A DNA stretch of 64,000 bases from Microbacterium sp. Marseille-Q6965 (GTDB lineage: Bacteria > Actinomycetota > Actinomycetes > Actinomycetales > Microbacteriaceae), in NCBI RefSeq assembly GCF_946151065.1, contig NZ_CAMGZA010000001.1, forward strand, positions 930,001 through 994,000, in the 5' to 3' direction. The notes beneath the pieces were generated by a model. The model had not been told where the DNA came from, searched no databases, and saw only the letters and a list, made by a program, of their open reading frames with translations. The first letter of the stretch is position 1, and the number at the start of each line of letters is the position of its first letter. The position numbers and the translations under genes were made by a program. Positions 8,416-17,214 of this stretch are shown in pieces.

Positions 8416-9540
8416 ATGGACCTCGCGAGGCTGCGCGCCCTCCGGCTGCGGCACCACCGGCTGACCGCCCCGGCACGCAGCGTGAGCGCGGCCGCCCGGC
8501 ACCTGCTGTGCGTCCAGTCGCAGGACTACTGGGGCGGGCGGCTCGCGCTCGCGCTGCGGGCGCGCGGCGGCATCGCCGGTCAGGTCGACGCCGCGTACGA
8601 TCGCGGCGAGCTGGTGCGGGCCTGGACGCAGCGTGGCACGCTCCACACCGTGCCGGCGCGGGACCTGCGCTGGGTGCTGTCGGTCACCGCGGAGCGCACC
8701 CTCGCGCAGAGCGCCACACGACGCGCTCAGCTGGGCCTGGATGACGCGACCGTCGCGAGGGCACGCGAGGCCCTCGTCGGCGCGCTGCGCGGTGGTGGCG
8801 CGCTGAGTCGCGCCGAGGCGCTCGCGCTGTGGGACGCCGCGGGCATCCCCACGTCCGGTGGGCGCGGCTATCACCTGCTGTTCCACATCGCACTGAGCGG
8901 CGTGATCTGCTGGGGACCCGCGATCCGGCGCGACGGGCTGGAGCCGCGGGAGCAGCGAATCGTGCTGATCGACGAGTGGATCACCGACCACGATGCGCCA
9001 GAGGATCCGCTCGCGGAGATGTTCGCCCGCTACGTCGAGGGCCACGGCCCCGCCACGGCCGAGGACTTCGCGTGGTGGGCGGGCATCACGAAGACCGACG
9101 CCCGCCGAGCGGCGGCCGCCGCCGCGCATCGCCTGGGCATGGTCGAGGCCGGGGGCGACACGTTCTTCGTGTCGTCGTCGCCTCCGCGCCGTTCGGCCGG
9201 CGCCCCCGCGACGCACGCTCTGCCGACGTTCGAGGAGTACTACATCGCCTACGCCGACCGCTCCCGCGTCGCCTCGTTCGACGTGATGCGCGCGGCGGGT
9301 CCGGGGGCGAACGGCATGGTGCGTTCCCTGCTCCTCCACGAGGGCGAGGTCGTCGGCCTGTGGAAGCCCCCTCCGCCGACCCAGCGCGCCAGCGCGGAGC
9401 CGACGTTCGAGCTGATCCGCCCCGCACCCGAGGAGGCCGTGCGGGCCGCGCTGGATCACGCCATGGCGGCGCTGCGCGGGTCGGCGCCGGCGGCTGGGCG
9501 TGACGACGGCGACGCGCGCTCCGTTAGCGTGAGTGCATGA
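8416..9540 (+). CDS. Winged-helix (HTH_42/AlkZ-like) DNA-binding protein
   Basis: 374 aa protein of the HTH_42 family, to which the E. coli interstrand-crosslink glycosylase YcaQ and Streptomyces AlkZ belong. Near the N-terminus it has CVQSQDYWG with a QxQ motif at Gln34/Gln36, matching the catalytic QxQ/QxD position of that family. RAWTQRGTLHTVP at about 73-85 is also family-typical. A glycosylase role on alkylated or crosslinked DNA is plausible but not proven, because many actinobacterial members are uncharacterised. The start at 8416 follows CATGAT by six bases (leaderless). The stop overlaps the next gene as ATGA. Confidence 0.8.
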   Translation: MDLARLRALRLRHHRLTAPARSVSAAARHLLCVQSQDYWGGRLALALRARGGIAGQVDAAYDRGELVRAWTQRGTLHTVPARDLRWVLSVTAERTLAQSATRRAQLGLDDATVARAREALVGALRGGGALSRAEALALWDAAGIPTSGGRGYHLLFHIALSGVICWGPAIRRDGLEPREQRIVLIDEWITDHDAPEDPLAEMFARYVEGHGPATAEDFAWWAGITKTDARRAAAAAAHRLGMVEAGGDTFFVSSSPPRRSAGAPATHALPTFEEYYIAYADRSRVASFDVMRAAGPGANGMVRSLLLHEGEVVGLWKPPPPTQRASAEPTFELIRPAPEEAVRAALDHAMAALRGSAPAAGRDDGDARSVSVSA

Positions 9541-11570
9541 CCTCGCCGTACGACGACCTCGACCAGTTCATCGCCCTCCCTCGCGTCGAATCGCTCGCGC
9601 TGTCACCGGATGGCTCCTGGGCGGCGGCGACCGTCGCCACGCTCAGCGCCGACCAGACGGCGTGGGAGCGCGCGATCTGGCGCGTCCCGGTGCGCGGCGA
9701 GGGTCGACCGGTGCGTCTGACGCGCTCGGCCAAGGGCGAGGCCGGCGCGGCCTTCCTGCCGACGGGCGATCTGCTGTTCACCTCCGCACGGCCGGACGCC
9801 GAGGACAAGGACGCACCCGAGGACAAGCCGCAGCTGTGGCTGCTGCCGCGCGAGGGCGGCGAGGCCCGCGCCCTCACGTCGCTCGCGGGCGGGGTGGGGC
9901 AGATCGCGGCGATCGCGCGAGAGGCGGGCACCGTGATCGTGTCCGCCGGTCTGCTGCCCGGCGCGGAGACCCTCGACGGCGAGGGCGAACTGCGCAAGAG
10001 GCGCGCCGACCTCAAGGTGCAGGCGATCCTGCACGAGACGCTGCCGGTGCGGCTGTGGGATCACGACCTCGGCCCCGCCGAGCCGCACCTGCTCGCGGTC
10101 GACGGCGACCTCGCGGCCGCGGTCGCCGCGGGTGAGCACGCGCGCCCCGCGCTGCGCGACCTCACGCCGAGGCCGGGCCGGTCGCTCGACAGCGCCGAGC
10201 AGTCGATCACCCCCGACGGTCGCACGCTCGTCAGCTCCGTCCGACGGGTGGAGGACCGCGCCTTCACGAGCGATCTCGTCGCGATCGACGTCGCCACCGG
10301 CGAGCGCGCGACGATCCTCTCGGAGCCGGGCTTCGAGTACGAGAGCCCCGTCGTGAGCCGCGACGGCACCCGCGTGGCGTATATCCGCTCGGCACGCACG
10401 ACGCCCCAGGGGCCGTCGGATTCGGAGCTGTGGGTCGCCGCGATCGACGGTTCCGATCCCGTTCGCCTCGCCGCCGAGTGGGACCGCTGGCCCTCGTCGT
10501 TCCGCTTCGCCGCCGACGACGCCGCCCTCATCGCGACCGCCGATCACGACGGCCGCGGACCGGTGTTCCGGATCCCGCTGGACGGATCCGCCCCGGCGCA
10601 GCTCACCCACGACGACTACGCCTACTCCTCGCTGGACATCGCGGACGACGGCACGATGACGGCGCTGCGCTCGAACTGGATCGAGCCGCCGCACCCCGTA
10701 CGGATCGGACCGGACGGTTCGGTCGTGCCGCTGCCGACGCCCGCCCCGGTGCCCGCGCCGAACGCGACGATGGAGGAGGTCGAGACGACCGCGGAGGACG
10801 GCGCCCGCGTGCGGGGCTGGCTGCTGAGGCCGGCAGGCGCGACGAGCCCCTCCCCGCTGCTGCTGTGGATCCACGGCGGACCGCTGAACAGCTGGAACGC
10901 CTGGAGCTGGCGGTGGACGCCGCAGCTCATGGTCGCCAAGGGCTACGCCGTGCTGCTGCCGGATCCGGCGCTGTCCACGGGCTACGGCCTCGACTTCATC
11001 GCGCGCGGATGGAACGCGTGGGGCGGCAAGCCGTACACCGACCTCATGTCGATCACCGACGCCGTCGTGGCGCGTGACGACATCGACGACGCCCGCACGG
11101 CCGCCATGGGGGGCTCGTTCGGCGGGTACATGGCGAACTGGGTCGCCGGTCACACCGACCGCTTCCGGGCGATCGTCACGCACGCCAGCCTGTGGGCGCT
11201 GGACCAGTTCAGCGGCACGACCGATGTCCCCACCTATTGGCGCTCGACGTTCACCCCCGAGGGCCTCGTCGAGAACTCGCCGCACCGCCACGTCGAGAAC
11301 ATCCGCACCCCGCTGCTCGTCATCCACGGCGACAAGGACTATCGCGTACCGATCGGCGAGGGCCTGCGGCTGTGGAGCGACCTCTACGCGCACCACGCCA
11401 CGCCCGAGGGTGAGATGCCCCACCGATTCCTGTACTTCCCCAACGAGAACCACTGGGTCCTCACCCCACAGCACGCGAAGGTCTGGTACGAGACGATCTT
11501 CGCGTTCCTCGCCGAGCACGTGCTCGGTGACCGGCGCGGCTACCCGGAGGTGCTCGGCCAGAACGGATGA
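9537..11570 (+). CDS. S9-family prolyl oligopeptidase-type serine peptidase
   Basis: 677 aa with an N-terminal beta-propeller (about 1-400; repeated blades such as SPDGSWAAATV and SRDGTRVAYI) that gates a C-terminal alpha/beta-hydrolase domain. The catalytic triad is visible as Ser527 in GGSFGGYMANW, an Asp in HGDKDYRVP and a His in NENHWVL. The oxyanion region HGGP is also present. It probably cleaves short or acylated peptides in the cytoplasm, as there is no signal peptide. It is translationally coupled to the AlkZ-like gene (ATGA overlap), although no functional link is obvious. Confidence 0.93.
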   Translation: MTSPYDDLDQFIALPRVESLALSPDGSWAAATVATLSADQTAWERAIWRVPVRGEGRPVRLTRSAKGEAGAAFLPTGDLLFTSARPDAEDKDAPEDKPQLWLLPREGGEARALTSLAGGVGQIAAIAREAGTVIVSAGLLPGAETLDGEGELRKRRADLKVQAILHETLPVRLWDHDLGPAEPHLLAVDGDLAAAVAAGEHARPALRDLTPRPGRSLDSAEQSITPDGRTLVSSVRRVEDRAFTSDLVAIDVATGERATILSEPGFEYESPVVSRDGTRVAYIRSARTTPQGPSDSELWVAAIDGSDPVRLAAEWDRWPSSFRFAADDAALIATADHDGRGPVFRIPLDGSAPAQLTHDDYAYSSLDIADDGTMTALRSNWIEPPHPVRIGPDGSVVPLPTPAPVPAPNATMEEVETTAEDGARVRGWLLRPAGATSPSPLLLWIHGGPLNSWNAWSWRWTPQLMVAKGYAVLLPDPALSTGYGLDFIARGWNAWGGKPYTDLMSITDAVVARDDIDDARTAAMGGSFGGYMANWVAGHTDRFRAIVTHASLWALDQFSGTTDVPTYWRSTFTPEGLVENSPHRHVENIRTPLLVIHGDKDYRVPIGEGLRLWSDLYAHHATPEGEMPHRFLYFPNENHWVLTPQHAKVWYETIFAFLAEHVLGDRRGYPEVLGQNG

Positions 11571-11701
11571 CGGCGCCGGCCGTGGTGCTTGTCCGCCGGC
11601 TGCGTCTTCCGCCAGCATGGCCCGGGGACCTCCTTCGCCCGCACCCCGCGTGACGTCCCCCGCCCGCCCTCGAGCGGCGCGCCCGTCGGGTGGGCGTGCG
11701 C

Positions 11702-12034
11702 ATGACGGGCGGCGAGGGCTCTCGGCACGTGGCCGCGCGGCGTCTCGCGGGGTGGGCGGTGGCGACGGTGGGCGTGCTGTGGACCCTCTTCTCCATCGCG
11801 CCGTCCCTGACGCTCGTCGCGGGCGGCGCAGTGGGCGGGTCCGCCGGCTTCCCGCTGATGCTGCTCGGGATCGCGGCGCTGGAGCTGGCGGTCCCGGTCC
11901 TGCTGGGGCTCGCCGTGGCGAACGCGGCGCGACGGTGGTGGCTGTGGCTCGCCTGCGCCGCCCTGGCGGTCATCGCGGTGTGGAGTGCCGCTCCCGCGCT
12001 GGGGACCCTCGGGGTGTTCTGGGGCCCGCGATAG
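11702..12034 (+). CDS. Small membrane protein of unknown function
   Basis: 110 aa, hydrophobic throughout, with three or four predicted membrane helices (WAVATVGVLWTLFSI; MLLGIAALELAVPVLLGLAVA; WWLWLACAALAVIAVW). No family recognised. The ATG at 11702 has GGGTGGG about seven bases upstream; an in-frame GTG at 11690 would add four residues. About 130 bases of non-coding sequence without a clear feature separate it from the peptidase. It converges on the next gene with a 70-base gap. Confidence 0.65.
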   Translation: MTGGEGSRHVAARRLAGWAVATVGVLWTLFSIAPSLTLVAGGAVGGSAGFPLMLLGIAALELAVPVLLGLAVANAARRWWLWLACAALAVIAVWSAAPALGTLGVFWGPR

Positions 12035-12104
12035 GCGAGCGGCGCGAGGCAACCACGGGTGACACGCTCCTCCCCCGCGCAGCACCGGCCCGGAGGGTGA
12101 GGGG

Positions 12105-13013
12105 TCAGGGACGGAAGAGGTCGTCGATCCCCGGAATCCGCAGGTTCGAGAGGTGCTCGCCCCAGCCGGACACCTGGTCGCCGAGTCCGTTCAGGTGCTC
12201 CCCGGCTCCCGCGGCGACATCGCCGATCCCCTCGGTCATGCCGGCGACATCCACATCCGCACCGACGCCCTCCGCGAGGCCCTGCAGGTCGACGCCCGAG
12301 GCGAGCGCATCGACGTCGATGCCGCCGGCGAGGGCCTGCTCGATCAGCTGGCCGCCCGCTGCCGTCGCGACCGCGCCCCCGGCCACCGCCGCGAGGAGGC
12401 CGCCCGCTCCGGCGAGGCCGGAGGCGGCGCCCCTCGCGCGCCCGCCCCGTCCCGCGCGCGCCAGCAGGCCCGCCAACCGCCCGGGCCGGCGGACCTCGGC
12501 CCGAGTCGCCGCCCGCGCCAGATCGGCCGGGGCCGCGGTGCGAGGCTGTTCCGCAGGGTCGAGTTCGGAGCGCATCGCCGCCTCGAGTTCGGCGCGCTGC
12601 GCAGGCGTCAGCCGCTCGAACGCCTCGCGGTGGATCTGCTCGACCTGGTGCGGCTCGGCCGTGCGCAGCAGGTACTGGTAGCGGGCGACGGCGCGGCCGT
12701 CGTCCGTCGCGCCGGCCGGAGGGGGCACGAGCCCGTGCCGGAACCCGGCCGGCGCCGACGGCACCGCCTGCTCGCGGCCCGACCGATGCGACCGGTGGGG
12801 GTTCGACGACGTCGCGCCGGCCGCCGGGTCGTCCGGTCGCGCCGATCCGGCGTCGCCGGTGACCGTGTCGGCGATGGTGCGGACCACCGAGCGCCAGTCG
12901 GCGCCCGACGCCCTCCCGTTCGTCGGCGAGCCGGACGAGGGCGCGGCGCTCGAGGACGCGGCCTTGTCGATGGCCTTCGATGCCATGCCGATGAAACGAG
13001 ACAGCTTGCTCAT
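12105..13013 (-). CDS. Gly/Ala-rich protein of unknown function
   Basis: 302 aa. The N-terminus is MSKLSRFIGMASKAIDKAA, a middle region resembles Microbacteriaceae proteins (YQYLLRTAEPHQVEQIHREAF, then LTPAQRAELEAAMRSE), and the C-terminal third is rich in Gly, Ala and Asp. That part repeats a loose pattern of D(V/L)..LA.GVD and ends in LRIPGIDDLFRP. Names such as cation-transporting ATPase are sometimes attached to relatives, but there is no P-loop, DKTG or other ATPase motif. A hydrophobic stretch (GLAGAGGLLAAVAGGAVATAAGG) may sit in or against the membrane. The start at 13013 has AAGGGA upstream. Confidence 0.7.
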   Translation of the reverse strand: MSKLSRFIGMASKAIDKAASSSAAPSSGSPTNGRASGADWRSVVRTIADTVTGDAGSARPDDPAAGATSSNPHRSHRSGREQAVPSAPAGFRHGLVPPPAGATDDGRAVARYQYLLRTAEPHQVEQIHREAFERLTPAQRAELEAAMRSELDPAEQPRTAAPADLARAATRAEVRRPGRLAGLLARAGRGGRARGAASGLAGAGGLLAAVAGGAVATAAGGQLIEQALAGGIDVDALASGVDLQGLAEGVGADVDVAGMTEGIGDVAAGAGEHLNGLGDQVSGWGEHLSNLRIPGIDDLFRP

Positions 13014-13149
13014 GAGGTTCCCTTCCGCGGGGTCGTCGGCGCACACGGCGCCGGGACGGCCCGGACGTCAAGGTCTCCTCCACCCGGTGAGGACCGGGCC
13101 GGTCATCCGGGATGCGACGACGCATCCGTGGTGACGGCTGACCGCGAAC

Positions 13150-13161
13150 GGGAGTACTCCC
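13150..13161. promoter_or_regulatory. Perfect 12-bp palindrome GGGAGTACTCCC
   Basis: This exact palindrome lies in the 160-base gap between the dimer glycosylase stop (13174, minus) and the Gly/Ala-rich gene start (13013, minus). That is about 137 bases upstream of the latter. It could be an operator or part of a terminator stem; nothing else supports either reading. Confidence 0.3.
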
Positions 13162-13173
13162 CTCGGTTGCCCA

Positions 13174-13641
13174 TCATACGGGGCCGCTCGCGTCCTCCCC
13201 CGACGGCCAGGCCGCCCTCTCCCAGCTGGCGACGCCACCCGGCACGCGCACGAACAGCGGGTGCGGGTCGGGCTCGCGCAGCCCGCGCCAGGCGGTCGCC
13301 GTGTCGGGGCTGCGCGCGCCGAGCTTCGCCAGGAGCAGTGCCCACTCCAACCGAAGCTGCCCGTCGGCGACCGTGAGCGGCCCCTCGAAATCGGCGGCGG
13401 CGCGGATGCGGTTGCGGTCGAAGCGATACCCGCGGCGATCGGCCTCGCTCGCCACGCCCTCAAGATAGGCGCCGATGGCGCCCAACGGATCGGGGCAGGT
13501 GCGGAAGCGCTCGAGCTGAGGATGGCGCGTGTAGCCACGGGTGCCCCCGGCGAGCACCGCCTGGGCGAGCAGACCCTCGCGCCAGCAGGCCGTCAGGCCC
13601 TGTCGATCGAGGTATCGCGGATGCAGCGACCACAACCTCAT
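13174..13641 (-). CDS. Pyrimidine-dimer DNA glycosylase (endonuclease V-like, Pyr_excise family)
   Basis: 155 aa. It starts with MRLWSLHPRYLDRQGLTACW, the hallmark of the T4 endonuclease V-like Pyr_excise family, followed by REGLLAQAVLAGGTRGYTRHPQLERF. The family removes UV-induced cyclobutane pyrimidine dimers by glycosylase/lyase action. Length fits the family. The ATG at 13641 is seven bases after TAATGT, a leaderless start with its own promoter downstream of the pckG terminator. A longer in-frame extension upstream is out of character and was rejected. Confidence 0.88.
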   Translation of the reverse strand: MRLWSLHPRYLDRQGLTACWREGLLAQAVLAGGTRGYTRHPQLERFRTCPDPLGAIGAYLEGVASEADRRGYRFDRNRIRAAADFEGPLTVADGQLRLEWALLLAKLGARSPDTATAWRGLREPDPHPLFVRVPGGVASWERAAWPSGEDASGPV

Positions 13642-13673
13642 CGCCCCGACATTACCCGCCACCCGCGCAGAGA

Positions 13674-13711
13674 AGCGGCCCGCCCCCGGATCGGAGAGGG
13701 GGCGGGCCGCT
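13674..13711 (-). terminator. Terminator after pckG
   Basis: AGCGGCCCGCCCCC at 13674-13687 pairs with GGGGGCGGGCCGCT at 13698-13711, a perfect 14-bp stem with a ten-base loop. It is 55 bases beyond the pckG stop, just upstream of the leaderless promoter of the dimer glycosylase. Confidence 0.88.
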
Positions 13712-13765
13712 GTGTCCGCGATCCCGGCGTGCGGTCCGGGTTCGCGGGCGAAGACCTGCGTGCGG

Positions 13766-15604
13766 TCAGGCCTTCGCGGCTCGGAGGCGGCGGCGCAGTG
13801 CCGCCAGCTGCGCGCGCAGCTCGGCGGGCACACGGTCGCCGAACGTGTCGAAGAACTCCTCGACCAGGTCGGTCTCCGCCAACCAGGAGTCGGGGTCGAT
13901 GGCGAACAGCTCTTCGAGATCGGGCGGCGGCACCTCGATGCCGTCGAGGTTGAGCGAGCCGGGTTCGGGCAGGCGCCCGATCGGTGAGGCGACGGCACCG
14001 GTCTGGGTCGTCAGGCGCCGGACGATCCACTCGATCACGCGCGCGTTCTCGCCGAAGCCCGGCCACAGGAAGCGGCCGTCGGCGCCCTTGCGGAACCAGT
14101 TGACCTGGAAGATGGCGGGCGGCGCCGTCACCCGGCGGCCCATCTCCACCCAGTGCGCGAAGTAGTCGGCCATGTTGTAGCCGCAGAACGGCATCATGGC
14201 GAAGGGGTCGCGGCGCAGCTCCCCCACGGTTCCCTCGGCGGCGGCCGTGCGCTCGGACGAGATGGTCGATCCCAGGAACACCCCGTGCTCCCAATCGAAG
14301 GCCTCCACGACGAGCGGCACGTTCGTCGCGCGGCGGCCGCCGAACAGGATCGCATCGAGCGGCACGGCCTCCTCCCAGTCCGCCGCGATGGACGGCGCCT
14401 GAGCGGCCGAGACCGTGAAGCGCGAGTTCGGGTGCGCCGCGGGGCGCCCGGACTGCGGCGTCCAGTCGTCGCCGCGCCAGTCGATGAGGTGCGCGGGCGG
14501 CTCGTCGGTCAGGCCCTCCCACCACACGTCGCCGTCGTCCGTGAGGGCAACGTTCGTGAAGATGACATCGCGCCGCAGCGTCTCGACGGCCGTGACGTTC
14601 GTCGCAGCGCCCGTGCCGGGGGCGACGCCGAAGAACCCCGCCTCGGGGTTGATCGCCCACAGACGCCCGTCCTCGCCGGGGCGGATCCAGGTGATGTCAT
14701 CGCCGAGCGTCTCCACACTCCATCCGGGGATCGTCGGGCGCAGCATGGCGAGGTTCGTCTTGCCGCAGGCCGACGGGAACGCTGCGGCCACGTGGAAGGC
14801 GCGCCCCTGCGGATCGACCACGCGGATGAGCAGCATGTGTTCGGCCATCCAGCCCTGGTCGCGCCCGAGCACCGAGGCGATGCGCAACGCGTAGCACTTC
14901 TTCGCGAGGATCGCGTTGCCGCCGTAGCCGGACCCGAAGGACCACACCTCGAGCGAGTCGGGGAAGTGGACGATGTACTTCTCGGGGTTCGAGGGCCAGG
15001 GCACGTCGTCCGCCCCCTCGACGAGCGGTGCGCCGACGCTGTGCACGGTGCGCACGAACGGCGTCCCCTCGGCGATGAGCTCGACCACCTCGTCGCCCAC
15101 GCGGGTCATGATCTCGATCGATGCCACCGCGTACGGACTGTCGGTGAGCTGCACGCCCAGCTGTGAGATCGGACCGCCGACCTTCCCCATCGAGAAGGGC
15201 ACGACGTACATGGTGCGTCCGCGCATGGAGCCCTCGAACAGGGGGCTCAGGGTGGCGCGCATGTCGTCGGGAGCGACCCAGTTGTTGGTCGGGCCGGCGT
15301 CCTCCTCCCGTGTGGAGCAGATGAAGGTGCGCGACTCGAGCCTCGCCACGTCGTCCGGATCGGAGCGAGCAAGGAAGGAGTTCGGCCGCTTCGCGTCGTT
15401 CAACCGCAGCAGGGTGCCACGCTCCACCATCTCGGCGAGCAGCTCCTCGTGCTCCTGGGCGGAGCCGGAGACCCAGCGGATGCGATCGGGCCGCGTGAGG
15501 GCGGCCACCTCGTCGACCCAGGCGAGCAGCTCGGCCATGCCGGGACCCGCGACGGCCGGGGCGGTCGCCGAGGCCGTCGGGGCGGGGTGCGTGTCGATCG
15601 TCAC
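13766..15604 (-). CDS. pckG: Phosphoenolpyruvate carboxykinase (GTP)
   Basis: 612 aa cytosolic enzyme converting oxaloacetate and GTP to phosphoenolpyruvate, CO2 and GDP, the entry to gluconeogenesis. The GTP-type signature [13 protein letters not shown] (P-loop, about residues 270-282) is present, together with [21 protein letters not shown] and FGVAPGTG. Length matches bacterial GTP-PEPCKs. The start is GTG at 15604, with GAAGGAG six bases upstream; longer in-frame starts lack a ribosome site. It is divergent from a RamB-like regulator of acetate/short-chain acid metabolism, so shared control by carbon source is plausible. A strong terminator follows. Confidence 0.97.
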   Translation of the reverse strand: MTIDTHPAPTASATAPAVAGPGMAELLAWVDEVAALTRPDRIRWVSGSAQEHEELLAEMVERGTLLRLNDAKRPNSFLARSDPDDVARLESRTFICSTREEDAGPTNNWVAPDDMRATLSPLFEGSMRGRTMYVVPFSMGKVGGPISQLGVQLTDSPYAVASIEIMTRVGDEVVELIAEGTPFVRTVHSVGAPLVEGADDVPWPSNPEKYIVHFPDSLEVWSFGSGYGGNAILAKKCYALRIASVLGRDQGWMAEHMLLIRVVDPQGRAFHVAAAFPSACGKTNLAMLRPTIPGWSVETLGDDITWIRPGEDGRLWAINPEAGFFGVAPGTGAATNVTAVETLRRDVIFTNVALTDDGDVWWEGLTDEPPAHLIDWRGDDWTPQSGRPAAHPNSRFTVSAAQAPSIAADWEEAVPLDAILFGGRRATNVPLVVEAFDWEHGVFLGSTISSERTAAAEGTVGELRRDPFAMMPFCGYNMADYFAHWVEMGRRVTAPPAIFQVNWFRKGADGRFLWPGFGENARVIEWIVRRLTTQTGAVASPIGRLPEPGSLNLDGIEVPPPDLEELFAIDPDSWLAETDLVEEFFDTFGDRVPAELRAQLAALRRRLRAAKA

Positions 15605-15684
15605 GTGAGCTCCTTCGCTGAATGGACGAGGGGGTAACTCCAGGATGAGCGCCCTTCGCGGCCGCTTACCGGCGAAAGCCACCG

Positions 15685-15711
15685 AAAGATTTCACGATCT
15701 TTAGATATGCT
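15685..15711. promoter_or_regulatory. AAAGAT-N6-ATCTTT inverted repeat and -10 box of the RamB-like gene
   Basis: AAAGAT at 15685-15690 and ATCTTT at 15697-15702 form a perfect inverted repeat with a six-base spacer. TATGCT at 15706-15711 is a good -10 box, six bases before the ATG at 15718. The repeat therefore overlaps the -35 to -10 interval of the regulator gene and lies about 81 bases upstream of the pckG start. That is a natural place for autoregulation and co-control of pckG (inference). Confidence 0.55.
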
Positions 15712-15717
15712 CAAGGA

Positions 15718-17172
15718 ATGACTCCGGCGCCCGATTCGAAGGGGCTCGAGCTGCGCACGCTCGGCCACCGCATCCGCCATTACCGCACCCAGCAGGGCTT
15801 CACCCTCGACGAGCTGGGCGCGGCGGTGGGAGTGGCGGGGAGCCAGCTGAGCCTCATCGAGAACGGAAAGCGCGAACCGAAGCTCTCACTGTTGCAGGCC
15901 ATCGCCGAGGCGACGGGCACGAGCGTCGCCGACCTCATCTCGGGCGGGCCGCCCAATCGCCGCGCCGCGCTGGAGCTCGAGCTGGAACGGGCGCAGTCCA
16001 GTCCCGTGTTCCGCCAACTCGGGATCCCCCCGGTGCGGGTGACGAAGTCGATCAGCGACGAGACCATCGAGTCGATCCTCGGACTGCACCGGGAACTGCA
16101 GCGCCGCGAGAGCGAGGCGATCGCCACCCCCGAGGAAGCGCGCCGCGCCAACACCGAGTTGCGGCTGCGCATGCGCGAGCGCAACAACTACCTGCCCGAG
16201 ATCGAGAGGCTCGCGGAGAAGCAGCTGGCCGCCGCGGGCCACACGGCCGGCGCGCTGAGTCACCGCACCGTCAGCATCATGGCGGAGCAGCTCGGGTTCG
16301 AGCTCATCTATGTGAGCGACCTGCCGGCCGCCACGCGATCGATCACGGATCTGGAGAACGGCCGCATCTACCTGCCTCCGGCGTCGATCCCGGGCGGCCA
16401 CGGTCTGCGGTCGATGGCGCTGCAGGCGATGGCCCACCGCCTGCTGGGGCACAAGCCGCCCACCGACTACGCCGACTTCCTGCAGCAGCGTCTGGAGATC
16501 AACTACTACGCGTCGTGCTGCCTCGTGCCCGAGACCGCGGCGGTGGCCTACCTGAACCAGGCCAAGAAGGACCGCAATCTCGCCGTCGAGGATTTCCGTG
16601 ACGCCTTCGGCGTCACTCACGAGGCGGCGGCGATGCGCATGACCAACCTCATGACGACCCACTTCGACATGCCGCTGCACTTCCTGCGGGTCGGGTCGGC
16701 CGGCCAGATCGAGCGCGTCTACGAGAACGACGGCCTGCCGCTGCCCGAGGACGTGACCGGATCGATCGAGGGCCAGATCGTGTGCCGCAAGTTCTCCGCA
16801 CGCGACGCGTTCGAGCAGCAGAACCGCACCACCGAGCACTATCAGTACACCGACACCCCGGCGGGCACCTACTGGTGCTCGACGCAGACGGGGTCGCGCG
16901 ACGACGGTGACTTCTCGATCACGGTGGGCGTGCCGTTCGACGACGCACGGTGGTGGCGCGGGCGCGAGACCCACAATCGCGCCACGTCCACCTGCCCCGA
17001 CGAGTCGTGCTGCCGTCGCGCGCCGAACGAGCTTGCCGACCGCTGGCGCGGCAAGGCATGGCCGAGCGCGCGCGTGCACACCCACATCTTCACGCCGCTG
17101 CCGCGCGGCACCTTTCCGGGCGTCGACGACAGCACGGTCTTCGAGTTCCTCGAGCGCCACGCCGAGAGCTGA
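15718..17172 (+). CDS. XRE-family regulator with IrrE-like and C-terminal domains (RamB/ScfR type)
   Basis: 484 aa. An XRE helix-turn-helix at about 12-70 (LGHRIRHYRTQQGFTLDELG, LSLIENGKREPKLSLL) is followed by an IrrE/ImmA-like middle domain and a cysteine-containing C-terminal domain (CPDESCCRR). This is the order of RamB, the regulator of acetate metabolism in Corynebacterium. The metallopeptidase HExxH of true IrrE proteins is not intact: the site reads AHRLLGH (His240, His245). It more likely senses a ligand than cleaves a protein. The start is chosen from the -10 spacing. It is divergent from pckG, a rational target. Confidence 0.87.
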   Translation: MTPAPDSKGLELRTLGHRIRHYRTQQGFTLDELGAAVGVAGSQLSLIENGKREPKLSLLQAIAEATGTSVADLISGGPPNRRAALELELERAQSSPVFRQLGIPPVRVTKSISDETIESILGLHRELQRRESEAIATPEEARRANTELRLRMRERNNYLPEIERLAEKQLAAAGHTAGALSHRTVSIMAEQLGFELIYVSDLPAATRSITDLENGRIYLPPASIPGGHGLRSMALQAMAHRLLGHKPPTDYADFLQQRLEINYYASCCLVPETAAVAYLNQAKKDRNLAVEDFRDAFGVTHEAAAMRMTNLMTTHFDMPLHFLRVGSAGQIERVYENDGLPLPEDVTGSIEGQIVCRKFSARDAFEQQNRTTEHYQYTDTPAGTYWCSTQTGSRDDGDFSITVGVPFDDARWWRGRETHNRATSTCPDESCCRRAPNELADRWRGKAWPSARVHTHIFTPLPRGTFPGVDDSTVFEFLERHAES

Positions 17173-17214
17173 CCCTCGCTGGAAGCGGCGAGCGGGGCGT
17201 GACATCCTGACGTC

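Noticed and set aside
6310..9459. 1049-codon minus-strand frame across the exporter and AlkZ-like genes
   Set aside because: It spans two well-supported genes on the other strand and has only Arg/His/Asp-rich composition typical of shadow frames.
11571..11701. Additional small gene between the S9 peptidase and the small membrane protein
   Set aside because: Short open frames there have no ribosome site, no -10 box at the right distance and only Arg/Pro/Ala-rich composition.
12105..13013. Cation-transporting ATPase
   Set aside because: No DKTG, P-loop or multi-helix transport domain is present.
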